A DNA stretch of 64,000 bases, taken from the NCBI RefSeq assembly GCF_009727055.1, contig NC_052354.1, forward strand, positions 38,690,800 to 38,754,799, written 5' to 3'. Origin of the DNA: Benincasa hispida. Its lineage: Eukaryota; Streptophyta; Magnoliopsida; Cucurbitales; Cucurbitaceae. Positions 10,690 to 22,763 of this stretch are shown here, in pieces. Each line of letters opens with the position of its first letter. The stretch's first letter is position 1. The position numbers and the translations under genes were made by a program. A model generated the notes under the pieces. That model was not told the origin of the DNA. It made no database searches and worked only from the letters and a program-made list of their open reading frames with translations.

Positions 10690-12950
10690 ACGAGTGATCA
10701 AATATATCAACTCACAGCCCCTGGCACACCCTAGCAGAACGGTGTTGTAGAGAGGAGCAATAGAACCTTATTGGACATGGTTCGTTCCATGATGAGTTAC
10801 GCTCAGTTACCAAATTCTTTTTGGGGACACACAGTTGAGACTGCAGTGTATATTTTGAATATAGTTCCCTTGAAAAGCATTTCTGAAACGCCTTACGAGC
10901 TCTGGATGCGATGTAAAGGAAATTTACATCACTTCATGATTTGGGGTTGTCCAACACATGTGTTGGTGCAGAATCCTAAAAGTTGGAACACCGTTCAAAA
11001 GTATGCCTATTTGTAGGCTACCCAAAAGAAACAAAAGGTGGTTTCTTTTATGATCCTCAGGAAGATAAAGTATTTGTTTTGACAAATGCAATATTCCTGA
11101 AGGAAGATTATATAAAGAACCATCAACCTTGGAGTAAGCTAGTAATAGAAGAAATGTCCAGAGAAACGACAAATGTATCAACAAGAGTTGTTGATCGAAC
11201 AGGTCCTTCAACAAAAGTTGTTGATAGAGCAGGTCCATCAATAAGAGTTGTTGATGAAACTAATACTTCACATCCTTCTCAAGAGTTGAGAATGCCTTGT
11301 CATAATGGGAGGGTTGTGCAACAGCCTGACTGGTACATGGGTTTAATTGAAACTTAAGTCATCATACCAGATGATGATTTAGAAGATTTGTTGTCTTTTA
11401 ATCAAGCAATGAACGATGTGGACAAAGACCAATGGAATAAAGCCATGGAACTTGAAATGGAATCTATGTATTTCGATTTTGTCTGGGATCTTGTAGATCA
11501 ACCGGAAGGGGTAAAACCCATCGGTTGCAAGTGGATCTACAAGAGAAAACGAGACAAAGCTAGTAAGGTACAGACCTACAAAGCTAGACTTGTGGCAAAA
11601 GAGTTTACCCAAAGAGAAGGGTTAAATTTTAAAGAAACCTTCTCTTCAGTTGCTATGATAAAGTCTATTAGAATACTCTTGTCCATAGCCAAATTTTATG
11701 ATTATGAAATATGGAAAATGGATGTCAAGACAGCTTTTTTGAATGGCTATCTTGAAGAGAGTATCTATATGTCTCAACCAGAAGGGTTTATACAGCAAGG
11801 TCAAGAGCAAAAAGTTTGCAAGCTTAATCGATCCATTTATAGATTAAAACAAGCTTTTAGATCCTTGAATATGAGATTTGACGCTGCGATCAAATCTTAT
11901 GGCTTTAAACAAAATATTGACGTACCCTGTGTCTATAAGAAAATCGTCAATAAAACTTTCGCTTTTCTGGTGTTGTATGTTGATGATATTCTACTCATTG
12001 GGAATGAGGTACAATATCTAGCTGACGTTAAGAGATGGTTGGCTTCACAATTCCAAATGAAAGATTTGGGAGAAGCACAGTATGTTCTTGGAATCCAAAT
12101 AGTTCGGAATCGCAAGAACAAAACATTGGCATTATCTCAAGCATCTTATATAGACAAGATGTTGTCTATGTATAAAATGCAAAATTCCAAGAAAGGATCT
12201 TTACCTTTCAGGCATGGAATTCACTTGTCTAAGGAGCAGAGTCCTAAAACACCTCCAGAGATTGAGGAGATGAATCGAATTCCATATGCATATGCATTTG
12301 GGAGTTTGGGTATGCAATGATGTGTACTCGTCCCGAAATTTGCTATGCCATAGGAATTGTCAGCAGATTTTAGTCCAATCCTGGTTATGACCACTGGACT
12401 GTTGTTAAAAACATTCTCAAGTATCTTCGGAGAACGAGAGATTATAAGCTCGTGTATGGTCCTAAGGATCTGATCTTTACTGGATACACTGATTCTGACT
12501 TTCAGACCAATATTGATTTGAGGAAATCAACTACGGGGTCAATATTCACTCTGAACGGAGGAGCATCAAGCAGAGTTGTATTGTAGACTCCACAATGGAA
12601 GCTGAGTATGTTGCTGCAAGCGAAGCAGCAAAAGAAGCAGTATGACTTAGAAAGTTCCTGACAGATCTGGAATTAGTTCCTAACATGCACCTGCCTGTCA
12701 TTCTCTATTGTGACAATAGTGGAGCAGTTGCAAATTCAAAGGAATCATGAAGCCATAAAAGAGGAAAGCATATCAAATGAAAGTACCATCTCATCAGGGA
12801 GATTGTACATAGAGGAGACATCATTGTCACTCAAATTGCATCCCAAGACAACTTAGCTGATCCATTTACGAAGACCCTCTTGGCTAAAGTGTTCGAGGGT
12901 CACCTAGTAGGACTAGGTCTACGAGTTTTGTATCACTAGGGCAAGTGGGA
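10690..12950 (+). pseudogene. copia 2 pol: integrase, reverse transcriptase, RNase H
   Basis: This is the best-preserved copia-1-type polymerase here. Integrase: PLAPGTP-QNGVVERSNRTL (catalytic Glu retained), then AYILN-like and WGCPTHVLVQ, with a 1-bp frameshift near 10980 (KSW versus KLE). The linker carries a VVDRAGPSI-type repeat. An open frame 11388-12320 (310 codons) holds the reverse transcriptase with CKWIYKRKRDKASK, YKARLVAKEFTQREG, MDVKTAFLNGYLEESI, the YVDD box (11976-11987) and LGEAQYVLGIQIVRNRKNK. It frameshifts at about 12310 (GSLGMQ then stop), and the RNase H continues in another frame to DPFTKTLLAKVFEGHL near 12905. It is inactive as it stands. Confidence 0.85.
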
Positions 12951-13063
12951 GAATTGATGGGTACTGTAATGCCCTAGTTTATTGTATTTGTATATTTTAT
13001 TCTCTCCATGTAAACTCAACATGGTATATATTTATATATATTGATCCACTGAAGTTTTAGTTT

Positions 13064-13075
13064 AAGTGGGAGTAT
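13064..13075 (+). other. Polypurine tract of copia 2
   Basis: AAGTGGGAG followed by a few bases and then the LTR start is the standard plus-strand priming context for these copia elements. The same wording precedes the LTR at 45910. Confidence 0.65.
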
Positions 13076-14930
13076 TATTAGGTTTTATATCCTAAAAACT
13101 CGTAGTTTGTAAAATGATAAACATTTTCTATTATCAATATACTTATTATTGATCTCATAAATTGTATGAAAGTCTAAATCCAATAAACTAAGACCCATGA
13201 CTATTGTACGAGTACTTGAACTTTATGTGGAGACATAAGAGTGGATTGGGTTTGAGTAAATAGTCAAAATGATCTATGGTACATGAATGAGGTCAAGTAC
13301 CTTATTTTGGTAACACCATTGGATTCGGCCTGCTCTGTAGTTGTTACAAAGAGTTGTAAAGTGCTACATACGATGTGATCCTAATTCATACATGTTATGA
13401 CATGAGGAGTGGGAGTGTCCTATGCAATGAGTTTGCATAAGATACGGACCAAGAAATAAGTCACTCTTAATGTATAACGTTGTTTACTATTTAAGACTGA
13501 CTATTTCACCTAGTTGACCTAGGTAACTCGATCTTAATCCTGAGCTAACTTGAACTCCTATTTATTTGGGATTACCCTTAGATTTTCATAGTTGAGGGTT
13601 GGCTCAACAACGCCGGCTCAATAAGACTCCCATTTTAGGGGTAAGACCGAATAGATAGCTAGGGACATAGGGTGCAAGATGAAGTTCACGCCTACCCGAT
13701 TTAGGGATAGGAGAAAGATTGTTCTCTCAAGTACTGAATCCAGGTCTTGAATAAGGGGCCCCACCCTCTCACTGGGATGAGAGAGTTTGCTTTGGTGATT
13801 GGATCACAAACCAGTTGTTCATTAGAGAATCAGTAGGGACTTGGGGAATAAGACATAATCTCGGGGTAAAACAGATATTTGACCCAACCGTTATTACGAA
13901 CAACCTGTGAAGAGTTGACTTGTAATGGTTAAATCATGTGGGCATAATATACTTACACTGAGGGGAGTGCAACTATGGGCTTTAGTGGAATGACCTATTA
14001 GTTAACGAATGGAGATTAATCTGGTCTAATGAGTTTAGCCAATATGATCGTAACGGAGCCTATGATCTGTAGATCCACAAGGTCCCCCTACTAGCTCGTA
14101 ACGGACTAGCTCTAGAATCCGTGATAAGTTAATTTGAAACGTTCAAATTATAATTAAGGGAATTAGTAATTATATGAGATATAATTATATGTTTAATTTT
14201 ATAATTAACGGTATAGAAGACTTTATATATTTAATATGATTTAAATATATAAAAATGGATATGTTAAAATTAATTTAATTTTGATATTAAATTAATTAAG
14301 TTTTATTTATAATTAATTTATGAAAATTAATTAATTTTTCATTTTTAAATCAAATAGATTTATTAAAACAATTTTGATTTTTGGATAAAATTGAAAAAGG
14401 AAAAGAAAACAAAAACACATTTAAAATAGAAAAATGGATTTTTCCATTATCCATCTATGAAGTAACTAGCTCACACACATTGCATTATCTTGCCTTTGTC
14501 TTCTCCAAGCATGAGTTGCAACTCATGCAGCTCTTCTCTTTGCATGTTGATCTGCAATATAATGAGAAGATTGGAGTGAAAATATGGCATGCAATCAAAA
14601 GGTTTTTGAGAGAAAAAATGGTTTGAAGAAAGGTTCTTCAACCTTGTTGCAGTTATGAGCTTTTCTCCTCATCCTTTGATTCAAGCTTGTTTTGAGTCCC
14701 ACAACTCAATCTAGAGCACCAAGAGAATAGTGGGGAAGATTTTTGAGGTGGTCTACAACAAGATATGGAGAAGATTGCAGCTGGAGATGAAGCTTTGAAA
14801 AAGTTCTTCAAGAGGTATGTCTTGAAACCCATATTTCTCCAGAACCATGCTTTATATTATGCCAAAATTAGTGAATTTGAATGCTTAGATGATCCTTGTT
14901 CTTCCACTGCATTTGAGACAATCCTACACA
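13076..14930 (+). mobile_element. 3' LTR of copia 2, family alpha
   Basis: It starts TATTAGGTTTTATATCC after the polypurine tract and ends near CCTACACA at 14930, after which the Sire-like RNase H tail reads in frame. Landmarks shared with other copies are GGCTCAACAACGCCGGCTCA, the AACCTGTGAAG block and a very AT-rich segment at 14150-14370. Short frames at 14381-14626 and 14765-14950 fall inside the LTR and show no domain. At about 1.85 kb it agrees with the solo copies (1.76-1.85 kb). Confidence 0.8.
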
Positions 14931-14992
14931 TTAGATGCTGCTCATTTTGAGGTTTTGAGAGTTACTTTGGGCCAATGTGTTCTAAAAGCATA
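14931..14992 (+). pseudogene. Sire-like copia pol, part 3: extreme C-terminus of RNase H
   Basis: Directly after the LTR the plus strand reads LDAAHFEVLRVTLGQCVLKA and then stops. This matches the familiar last residues of Sire-like pol (LDxxRFExLRxxLGLCxx). It shows that the copia 2 insertion lies inside the Sire-like element and ties the downstream envelope-like ORF to it. 14993-15260 holds no recognisable coding sequence (GGGCC-containing spacer and a T-run). Confidence 0.6.
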
Positions 14993-15260
14993 GTAGTTAG
15001 TTTTATGGGCCAGTCTTAAATTGATCGTGGCCCATCTCTTTTGATAGCCCAAAGGAATGATCATGTTTAAAACCGCCTTAATTGTTTGTTGTTGAGGGCA
15101 TTAGAAAGTTTATTTGCAGTTTTTATTTAAAAACTTCATTTGAATTTGAATTGTTTGAAGTTGTTGTATGACAAGTTCTCTTGCCAAATCATGAGTCCCC
15201 TTTGTTTTCAACCATTCCAAAGTATTTTATTTTTTTTTTACTCTTGTTTTCTCTTTGCAA

Positions 15261-17395
15261 ATGGTAAACACTAGACAAGCAACACACACTTAAGATAGTA
15301 AGATGATGAGGTACAAAGAGAAGGCTAAAAGAAAGCTGAATGTTACGAAAGACGTTCCTCTAACCACAACCAACAAATAAGGAGATCATGTACAAGGACA
15401 TCCCGTTGCAAAGAAATAAATTGGGGTTCCTCCTTTTACAGCAAAAAGTTCATTTAGTGTCGGATTTCCTGTTGAGACAAAAGGGAAAGAAAAGGTGAGT
15501 ACTTCATCGTTCATAATGACTGATCTTATAGGATCCAAAGTTGAAATTTATCTGGGTAAAATGAAATCCCCTTTAGTAATCCATCTACCCACATGCATGA
15601 GTTTATTGCTGTTCATAGAAACCTTAGAGATACGGTCGAATTGTCTGTTGATGTTCATGAAGAAGTCAAGATTCCTAAGGGTAGAATAGTGGTTGATGAT
15701 AATCCTGTCTCTATTTCTGGTAATTTTGAGTCTAATTTACTAGAATCCGTTGTGCTTGTGGAAAATATTTTTGTTGTTAGTTCTACTGAGATGGAAAAAG
15801 AAAATTTGCTTATGCTTGATGAGAATATTTTATATGAATTTTTTGATAGAGTAGTGTTTGAAACAATTGCTTCCATATCCATACTTCCTGTAATTAGCAC
15901 TTCTGAAAATCTTGCTGAGAATGTTGAAAGAGATGTTTATCCTATAAGCGTCTAACCTAGTGAGGAGGGTGTTAATGCTCATCTCGGGACAAATGCCATG
16001 ATTGATCAAGGAAATGTGCATAATGATACTGTTGATGACCCAACGACTACTGAAAATGATGGAATTTTGAAGGATGCAATGTTGTCTAATGTTGACCTTG
16101 AAATTAGTAAATGGAATTCTGAACAAAAGACCTCTAGCTCTGCTCATATTTCTGATGAAGAAATTGATGGCAACACTCCTTTTATTGAGCTTCAATCAAA
16201 GAGAGCTGAGGATGTTAGTGCTGGTGTTATTGTTGATGATGGTGTTGATGTTTAAGTTAATGTTAATGCTTTGCATGAGACATCAGAAAAATGATTCTGA
16301 AAAGTCTCCTTCTTAAGAGGATTCCAACTGGGGTCTATGGAGTATTTTTGATAATTAGGACACAGAAAATGTTTGTGTCACTCGTGCTCAGTGAAAGGAA
16401 AAGGAAAAAAGTCTGCCAGTTTAAAGGTTTCTCCTATACTAAGGAGGGTGCTAGTTTGTGAAAATATATGGTGAAGAGAAATATTGTTGATGAAAAGGAA
16501 CCGCCAAAACGTACACAGCAATGTCTTGATCTCATGGGTTGCTTCTTGATGTTGGGTTAGAAAGAACAGTGTTGAATTTAGGACCTTTTTATCCCCAACT
16601 TATTCGAGAGTTTGTTGTTAATCTGACCTCTGATTTTGCTGATCAAGCTAGTTTTGATTTCCACAAATTTCATATAAGATGTCATTCATTTGTTATATCT
16701 TCTGCCTTAATCAACCAGTTCCTATATATGAATGTGCCTAAAAATATGACAAAATACCATCCATCTCTGATGGACTTAGTGTTTGAATTAACTTGAGGTG
16801 CCTGTTCTTAGTGACCTAAGAAGGGTCAGCTGCTTACAGACGTGCTCAATGTAAAGTATGCCTTTCCCCACAAGATAGGAATTGCAAATTAGTGCCTTTC
16901 TTCCCATAAGTCATGCCTTTTTGTATCTCTTGCTACTTTGATCTACCAAATTGGGACATAGACTCAGTTCAACTTTGACGCATTTGTTCTGAATCAAATA
17001 AAGCGACATGTTGGGTCAAAAGCTCTTGGTTTGCCTATTTGTTAACCTCGGTTGATATGTGGCATTTCATTTTCTTAGAAACCTTATTTGATTACATCTA
17101 TTGAACCGAATGGGTCTTCTCCTAGTCTTTGCACTATTCATCCCAAACTCTTACAAGGCCACCATGTTGTTGATGTTGATATCACACCACAACTTCTTAT
17201 ATTAATGGCCCTAGCCAAGCTTTAATTGAATCTCATTTGACAGCCATATTCTTCAACTTAATATCAAATGAGTCTCGTGACATTGATAACATGGTACATA
17301 AACATCAGGAACGAAAAGCTGAGATTGATGAAATGTTGCAGGTGATGCGGACTGTTTTGTCCAGATCTGGTGGGGGTTCTTCTTCCTAAAGCCAA
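15261..17395 (+). pseudogene. Plant retroelement envelope-like ORF, broken
   Basis: It opens with MVNTRQATHT, the N-terminus usual for plant retrotransposon 'envelope-like' proteins. An acidic, Ser/Val/Asp-rich region follows, open at 15593-15955 and 15998-16255. A segment with GPFYPQLIREFVVNLTSDF, FHIRCHSFVISSALINQFL (16539-16796) and, after frameshifts, KYAFPHKIGIANW- and GHHVVDVDI-like phrases resembles the conserved part of this family. The end has HQERKAEIDEMLQVMR near 17320. At least four stops or frameshifts disrupt it. Its position after pol and before the 3' LTR fits a Sire-like copia; an Athila-type gypsy origin is the alternative. The function of these proteins in plants is not established. 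Confidence 0.5.
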
Positions 17396-17520
17396 GCTGG
17401 ATTTTTTTAAGTCGTAAAAGTGGAGACATGGAGTTTGAGATCTGGAGGAGTTAGAGATATGTCTTTTCTTTACTCTTGGTTTTGATTGATGGCCTTGGTG
17501 TTGGTTATTTGGTTGGTTGG

Positions 17521-17555
17521 TTGTTTTTTTTTTTTTTTTTTGGGGGGGGGGGAGG
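17521..17555. repeat. T-run followed by G-run
   Basis: About 20 T then about 10 G, low complexity, in the spacer between the envelope-like ORF and the LTR. 17396-17708 otherwise contains only T/G-rich untranslated sequence. Confidence 0.8.
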
Positions 17556-17708
17556 TGATTTGAATTGGCTTAGTTTGTTTGCTTCTATTGTAAAAGTTTC
17601 TATTCATTTGATTGTTATTGTTGTTCTTTAGACTTTATTTTTACTAGCTCTTATTTTGATGATTGGTTATTAAATATTTTGCCTTAAGAAATATTAGCCA
17701 AACGAGGA

Positions 17709-18645
17709 GTTTATTGGAGATTTGCTAATTGTCTTTATATTTTTCTAAGGCAGTTTCCGGTGATTTTGCAGTTGTCACAAATAAAGTCTTAACATCTTCC
17801 TCAAACTTGACTAATTCTTGGATAATATTTTATTTCTATACTATGAAATTTATATGTGGAATATTTTTATTTTCGAATTTTGCGCATACGTATATTGTTC
17901 GATATTTTCTTTTTTATGGCGCAACCTTATTCTGACAAAAAGAAAAAAAAAATTGAATTTTTTTCCTTAATTGATCACGGTTGTAAAAGGATAATAATGA
18001 CTCTCATTTAGGGTTGTTGCATTTGTCCATTATGAGATGCCTTCTGGCCGATTTGTGCAACATGGTATTTTGATCTTTGGTCACTTTATTATGTTGTACG
18101 TATTTATTGGTTGAATCATTCAAGAACTTCAAGATATCTTTTATCTTAGGGGTAGTCTAAGACATCGTTGAAGAGAAGAGATTCCCGATCTAAAGAAAAG
18201 CCTAAGACTACATTCTCAAGAAGGATTTCTCCATCATAGGGAGGATCTAAGATTAGTCAGTGAAGGGAGTTCACTGAGTTACAAGAAAGATAACCAAGTG
18301 GAGAGAAGTCTCACATATTGTCGGAAACCAAAGTGTCCAAAACTAATATTATCATACTTAGGGGGAGCCTACTTACAATTGAGAGGGATCTATGGGGAGT
18401 TCGGGTGACTTGTGAGTTGGACTCTACGTGAGTTACTGTAGCAGTCGGTGTATTACAGATAAGTACTAGGTTGTAATTGCTTAACTCCATAATATTAGTG
18501 AATTATCTTTCCTAAGCATATTGCCTCCTAGTGGTTTATCATCGAAAGTTACCAACTCCGGTGTGTCTTTACTTGATTTCTTGTTGTTAGTATTTTGTTA
18601 TTACAGTGTCTATCAATGTTTTTTATTCAACATTCGTAATTCGAG
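17709..18645 (+). mobile_element. Probable 3' LTR of the Sire-like copia
   Basis: A purine-rich stretch (AAACGAGGAG) is followed by TTATTGGAGATTTGCTAATTG, resembling the TTGTTGGAGATT start of Sire-type LTRs. The right part has the CTGTAGCAG / GGTTGTAATTGC / CTAATATTAGTGAATTAT-like wording usual near the R-U5 end of such LTRs, ending about TTTTTTATTCAACA. Boundaries are approximate and no target duplication could be assigned because the 5' side of the element is lost. Confidence 0.5.
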
Positions 18646-20470
18646 TGACGAGTCAACCTATCACCTTTACAAGTCCTAAATCAATTCATATAAGTTCCTT
18701 TCTTCACTGATTTAGCCCACCAAAACCATCGTTGCCGGAAATTTCACCATCCCCCAAACATCCCTTCCGTTCGGCCTAAATCAAGAACATAGTGAATGCA
18801 GCTTCTTGGAACTTTGAATCTAAAACCCGAAATATGGAGAAATCGTGGAGAAAAAATATGAAGAATAAAAATTGTGGTGAAGAAATCTCAAACCTGGACC
18901 AAATCATGAAGCTTAAATCTGAAGAACGTATGCGAGAAAATATGAAGAAGGAAAGAAACAAGAAAACACGTTGGAGAACACTGCACGAAGAAGAAGACTT
19001 CCTGAAGCTTACGTATAAACCGGGCAAGGCGAGGGCAATTTTGAAAAAGTAAAACGAAATTTAAGCTGATCGGTCAATATTTGCCATATATGCAATTATT
19101 TTAAAAAGTTGCTATAATCGTAGATATTATCCCTGATCGTCCTGTCTATTACAATTGGTATCATATACATATTTCTATATATTTGATTATTCCAACGTGT
19201 GGAACGAACGGATATTTTCATAATATTGATTGTGAAGCTATAAACTGTTGGCAAAATATGACCACTGTAAACATAAAACACATACAAATATAATTAAGAT
19301 TTTTTTCTCCAAATAAAAAATGTTAATTAAGATTTCTAACATTTTTATACAAATGTTAAATGGTTTTTTTTTTTTTCTTTTATCGATCAAATCTTATATC
19401 TTTTGTTGTACATTATATCAATTAAATGGTTATTTATTAGTTTTAATATTTTTATGAATATAACAATTTGTTCAACATTGATTTAATTTTATAAAGTTGC
19501 GACCCACACATTTTGAGGAGTGCCAAACATTTTAATAAATTTTAGTCCTATATCTTTTCCTTGCCCCACAAAGATTTTTTTCAATAAATTATTAAACATA
19601 GAGATATTAGCTGAACATGTAACATAGTATATAAATTCATCACCTGTATAAATTTATTGAGATTTATCAATTTTATAAAAGAATTAAGACTTGTGATTGT
19701 TTTTGGCTAAGAGTTCAGATAGTAAAGTTAAATATATGTATATATTTTTGTATTTAAAATAATTTATTCTAATCACGATTAGGTCTTACCAGTTACATAC
19801 CAATTTGAATAATATATTATATGTTTTACAAAGGAAAATCTGAATATATATATAAGAGGTCCATTAATCAACAAGTCAGATGGTTAAAGATTAAATAACG
19901 ACTTTAATTTTTAGTTCTCTTCTATTATATTTGTTAAGTGGTGTCGGTCTTCAATTATATTTAATCTAAGAACTCTCAATATTATATGTAAATTTGATCT
20001 CTATGATTAAAGAAAACTAGACTTTAGTACATATGGTTTGACGTTGATAAAGCCCTTATTATAGCACGAGATAAAAAACAAGCTCGTCTACTATACATGA
20101 ACAAATTGGATACCTTTTATGTCAAAAAGTTAAAATTTAATCGTATATATAGTTTGACAAAATCTCATAAAAACTATTTATGATTTGCTAAAATTCCCTG
20201 CAGACTTCTTATCAAAGTTTTATTAAACCACTGGGAATAAATTATAATGGTAATCTTCTTTAAGTGCTAAATTATTCTTTCTTCAACGATAGAGATCAAA
20301 TAAACAATCTGAACAAATTTTAATTTTGTGTAACGAATGCTAAAGTTTGACTCTTCTATTCTCTTGCTTTTATTTTCTTGTTTTTGCTTTTTTTTCCCCA
20401 GATGGATTGAAAATGTATTAATTTGACATTTCTAGAAGTATAGATAATGGTTGTTGGAGAAGCGAGTATT
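18646..20470. other. AT-rich spacer, no supported gene
   Basis: An 86-codon Lys/Glu/Arg-rich frame at 18792-19052 (plus) has no recognised domain. The opposite strand of the same stretch is CT-rich and could equally be an untranslated leader. The rest (19053-20470) is AT-rich with frequent poly-T/A runs and no coding signal on either strand. Confidence 0.5.
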
Positions 20471-20474
20471 ATAT

Positions 20475-20510
<36 letters not shown>
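20471..20510. repeat. (AT)n microsatellite
   Basis: A nearly pure AT dinucleotide run of about 36 bp in AT-rich spacer. Confidence 0.9.
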
Positions 20511-20513
<3 letters not shown>

Positions 20514-22360
20514 TAAGACTTTAATTAGGAAAATGAGTGAAACCAGCCAAAAATTTGTTCTTAAAGTTTGCTCAACCCCATCATTTTCAATATCTTTTGT
20601 TATATTCTAAAAGAACAAAAAAATAAAAATAAAGAGTAAATAAATGAGATAATGGGTACCATTGTGCTAGCTAATCAACACGTAACTATATAATTCATAA
20701 CAATATATTTAAATCATCAACCTACGCTTAATTAAAATAACCATTAAAATATGGATGTCGATGTTATGAAATTTTAAAAAAGAATTAAATTAATAATTAA
20801 GTTATTTTTACTAGAGACTAAATTGTGGTTATTATCATTAGTATTCTCATTCACCTTGATTAAATAGATGACATTTTTATGTTTTACGAGCATTTATAAA
20901 ATATGTTGAATATATTCATAAATATTTAATATCAATATAGAACCTTTCGATTTAAGAATATATCGACATATCGACGAGTATTTTCGCCATTGAATTTGAA
21001 ATTGAAAAGTTTACATATGTGAGCATGTGCTTTCAACTTGTCTAGAATAGTCTCTTTAATTTAATCCTCCCCTACATTATTCTTTAAATATTAACTTCAT
21101 GGTCTTTTTCCTAATTAAATGACAAATAGTCACTTTTTTATATATATGTATTCATTTCCTACCATGGATTAATTGAGTTCATTCACCAATTCAATTAGAT
21201 TAGAGCAACATTAATAAGAACATATTAATTTTTCTTGATAATAATTAAGGTAGCAGATCAAACTGTTGATTCTCTTAAAATTCAAAACCGTTTGGTAACC
21301 ATTTGATTTTTGACTTTTTGACTTTGAAAATTAAGCCTACATGCGTTACTACTACATCCAAAATTATTCCTTCGTTATTTACTTTTTATCAATAATTTAA
21401 AAAGTCCAGCCAAAATCTGAAAACTAAAAGAAAACAATTTTTAAAAATTAGTTTTTGTTTTGAACATAAAAAAGACCAAAGAGCTAAGGAGTCATGAGTC
21501 CAATCCATGGTGACCATCTACGTAAGATTTAATATCCTAGGGATTTTTTTTTGACACCCTAATGTTAGAGTAAGAAATATAGAGGAAATATGGAGAAAAT
21601 ATGTTTAATTTTAAAAAACCAAAAATAAAAAATAAAATAGTAGGACCTTAGTTGATGAAAAATAGAAATCTTTTCGTGGAAATCACTTAGAAGAAATGTC
21701 TCCATTATATTGAGTAACAAGGACCATTGACTAACACAAGCTAATCTCCATTTGAGCTTTTGATTAAATTTTAATTAAGCTTTTTAAATATAAGATTATT
21801 TTATAGCATTATCAAGAGATTAGAAGTATACGTGAATATTGCAAAGAAAAAATATTAATTTTTTAGATACAGCCAAATTGGTTATATTTTAAAAAATAAA
21901 TAAATAGATAATTATCATTATCATTTTTATGGTTATCGTTCGCAAACAATATAAAATAACATCCAGTATATATATAAAGTCTGGATCAGAAAGAGAATAA
22001 TTTGTTTATTTTTCGAATAAATATATAATTTTTCATTTATAATGTAGTGTGTGATAATTCCCTCAATATATTAGAAATTTGTGTCACTATTGCTTAAAAT
22101 AATTATTAAATTAAAAAACTGAAACTGAACCAGTTGGTTGCTTGGGTTACTCATTATTTTAAAATTATATATATATAATTTTTCAGGAAGATAATAATTT
22201 ATTTATATATATCATGAGGAACAATTTTTCAACTTTTCCGGTCTTTGTATATATGAATTTATTTGTTGACATTTCGAATGACTAAGTACGGGATTTCACT
22301 TTTGTGTATTCAAAATTCGTATTTAACATATGTATTTATTTATAGTTATTTATGATTATG
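20511..22360. other. AT-rich spacer with a SINE scrap
   Basis: No open frame with recognisable domains. The only structured piece seen is the SINE-like fragment at 21491-21569. The rest is AT-rich unique-looking DNA. Confidence 0.5.
21491..21569 (+). mobile_element. SINE fragment (Au-like)
   Basis: GTCATGAGTCCAATCCATGG, then GACCATCTACGTAAGATTTA, then AATATCCTAGGGATTTTT and TTGACACCCTAATGTTAGAG correspond piece by piece to the SINE at 51712-51930 read on its own strand (GGTCATGGGT, CCACCATACA-type block, ATTTAATATTCTACGAG, TTGACACCCCAATGTTGTAG). The box-B-like GAGTCCAATCC is better preserved here. Head and tail are missing. Confidence 0.55.
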
Positions 22361-22369
22361 ATCCTAAGG

Positions 22370-22500
22370 TTCAGATAGTGCGCTATATAAACTCCGTAAC
22401 CCTAGAAGCGTATATTCAGAAAACATTCTCTCTAATAATACTGTTCTCTCCATCCGTCCCGTGGACGTAGTTACAACATCATTAGTGAACGATGTATATA
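22370..22500 (+). mobile_element. Possible copia LTR 3' fragment
   Basis: CTATATAAACTCCGTAACCC, a 'cattctctct' stretch, CCCGTGGACGTAG and GTGAACGATGTA occur in the order typical of the promoter-to-U5 part of a common plant copia LTR type. No element body or target duplication is visible, and the adjoining microsatellite obscures the end. A host promoter is a less likely alternative. Confidence 0.4.
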
Positions 22501-22550
22501 TATGTGTGTCGATTTCATTTCTTTTTATATTCTTTAATTGTCGATTTTGT

Positions 22551-22552
<2 letters not shown>

Positions 22553-22588
<36 letters not shown>

Positions 22589-22731
22589 TATATATATATA
22601 TACATGCATACATAGATAGATAGATACATACATACACACACACATATAGATACACATACATTGATACATATAGATACACATACAAGATATATATAAGATA
22701 TACATAGACGAAGATATAGATATATATAAGC

Positions 22732-22757
<26 letters not shown>
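22553..22757. repeat. Compound microsatellite (AT)n-(GATA/TACA)n-(AT)n
   Basis: AT runs at about 22553-22601 and 22732-22757 flank a GATA, CATA, CACA mixture. Tyr/Ile-rich frames on the minus strand here are by-products of the repeat. Confidence 0.9.

Positions 22758-22763
<6 letters not shown>

Larger units (their letters stand above)
10690..14930 (+). mobile_element. Ty1/copia element 2 (5'-truncated, 3' LTR present)
   Basis: It comprises integrase from its central part, reverse transcriptase, a frameshifted RNase H, a polypurine tract (AAGTGGGAG, 13064-13072) and a family-alpha 3' LTR (13076-14930). Protease, gag and 5' LTR are missing. It lies between the reverse transcriptase and the RNase H end of the Sire-like element, so it inserted there. 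About 170 codons of the host element's RNase H are also missing, suggesting that a later deletion removed them together with this element's 5' part. Confidence 0.75.
5635..18645 (+). mobile_element. Sire-like copia element, 3' half, with two nested insertions
   Basis: These plus-strand pieces line up as one element: integrase and reverse transcriptase start (5635-6969), reverse transcriptase middle (10063-10687), the last ~20 codons of RNase H (14931-14992), an envelope-like ORF (15261-17395), a purine-rich tract (AAACGAGGAG near 17700) and a 3' LTR (about 17709-18645). Between them sit a gypsy-type LTR structure (6970-10057) and a copia with its 3' LTR (10690-14930). An envelope-like ORF between pol and the 3' LTR is typical of Sire (Maximus) copia elements. 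gag, protease and the 5' LTR are absent. Assigning all pieces to one element is inference from order and orientation. Confidence 0.6.

Noticed and set aside
18792..19052. 86-codon Lys/Glu-rich plus-strand frame as a gene
   Set aside because: No domain, no recognisable splice or promoter context, and the opposite strand looks like a CT-rich leader, so the frame is likely fortuitous.
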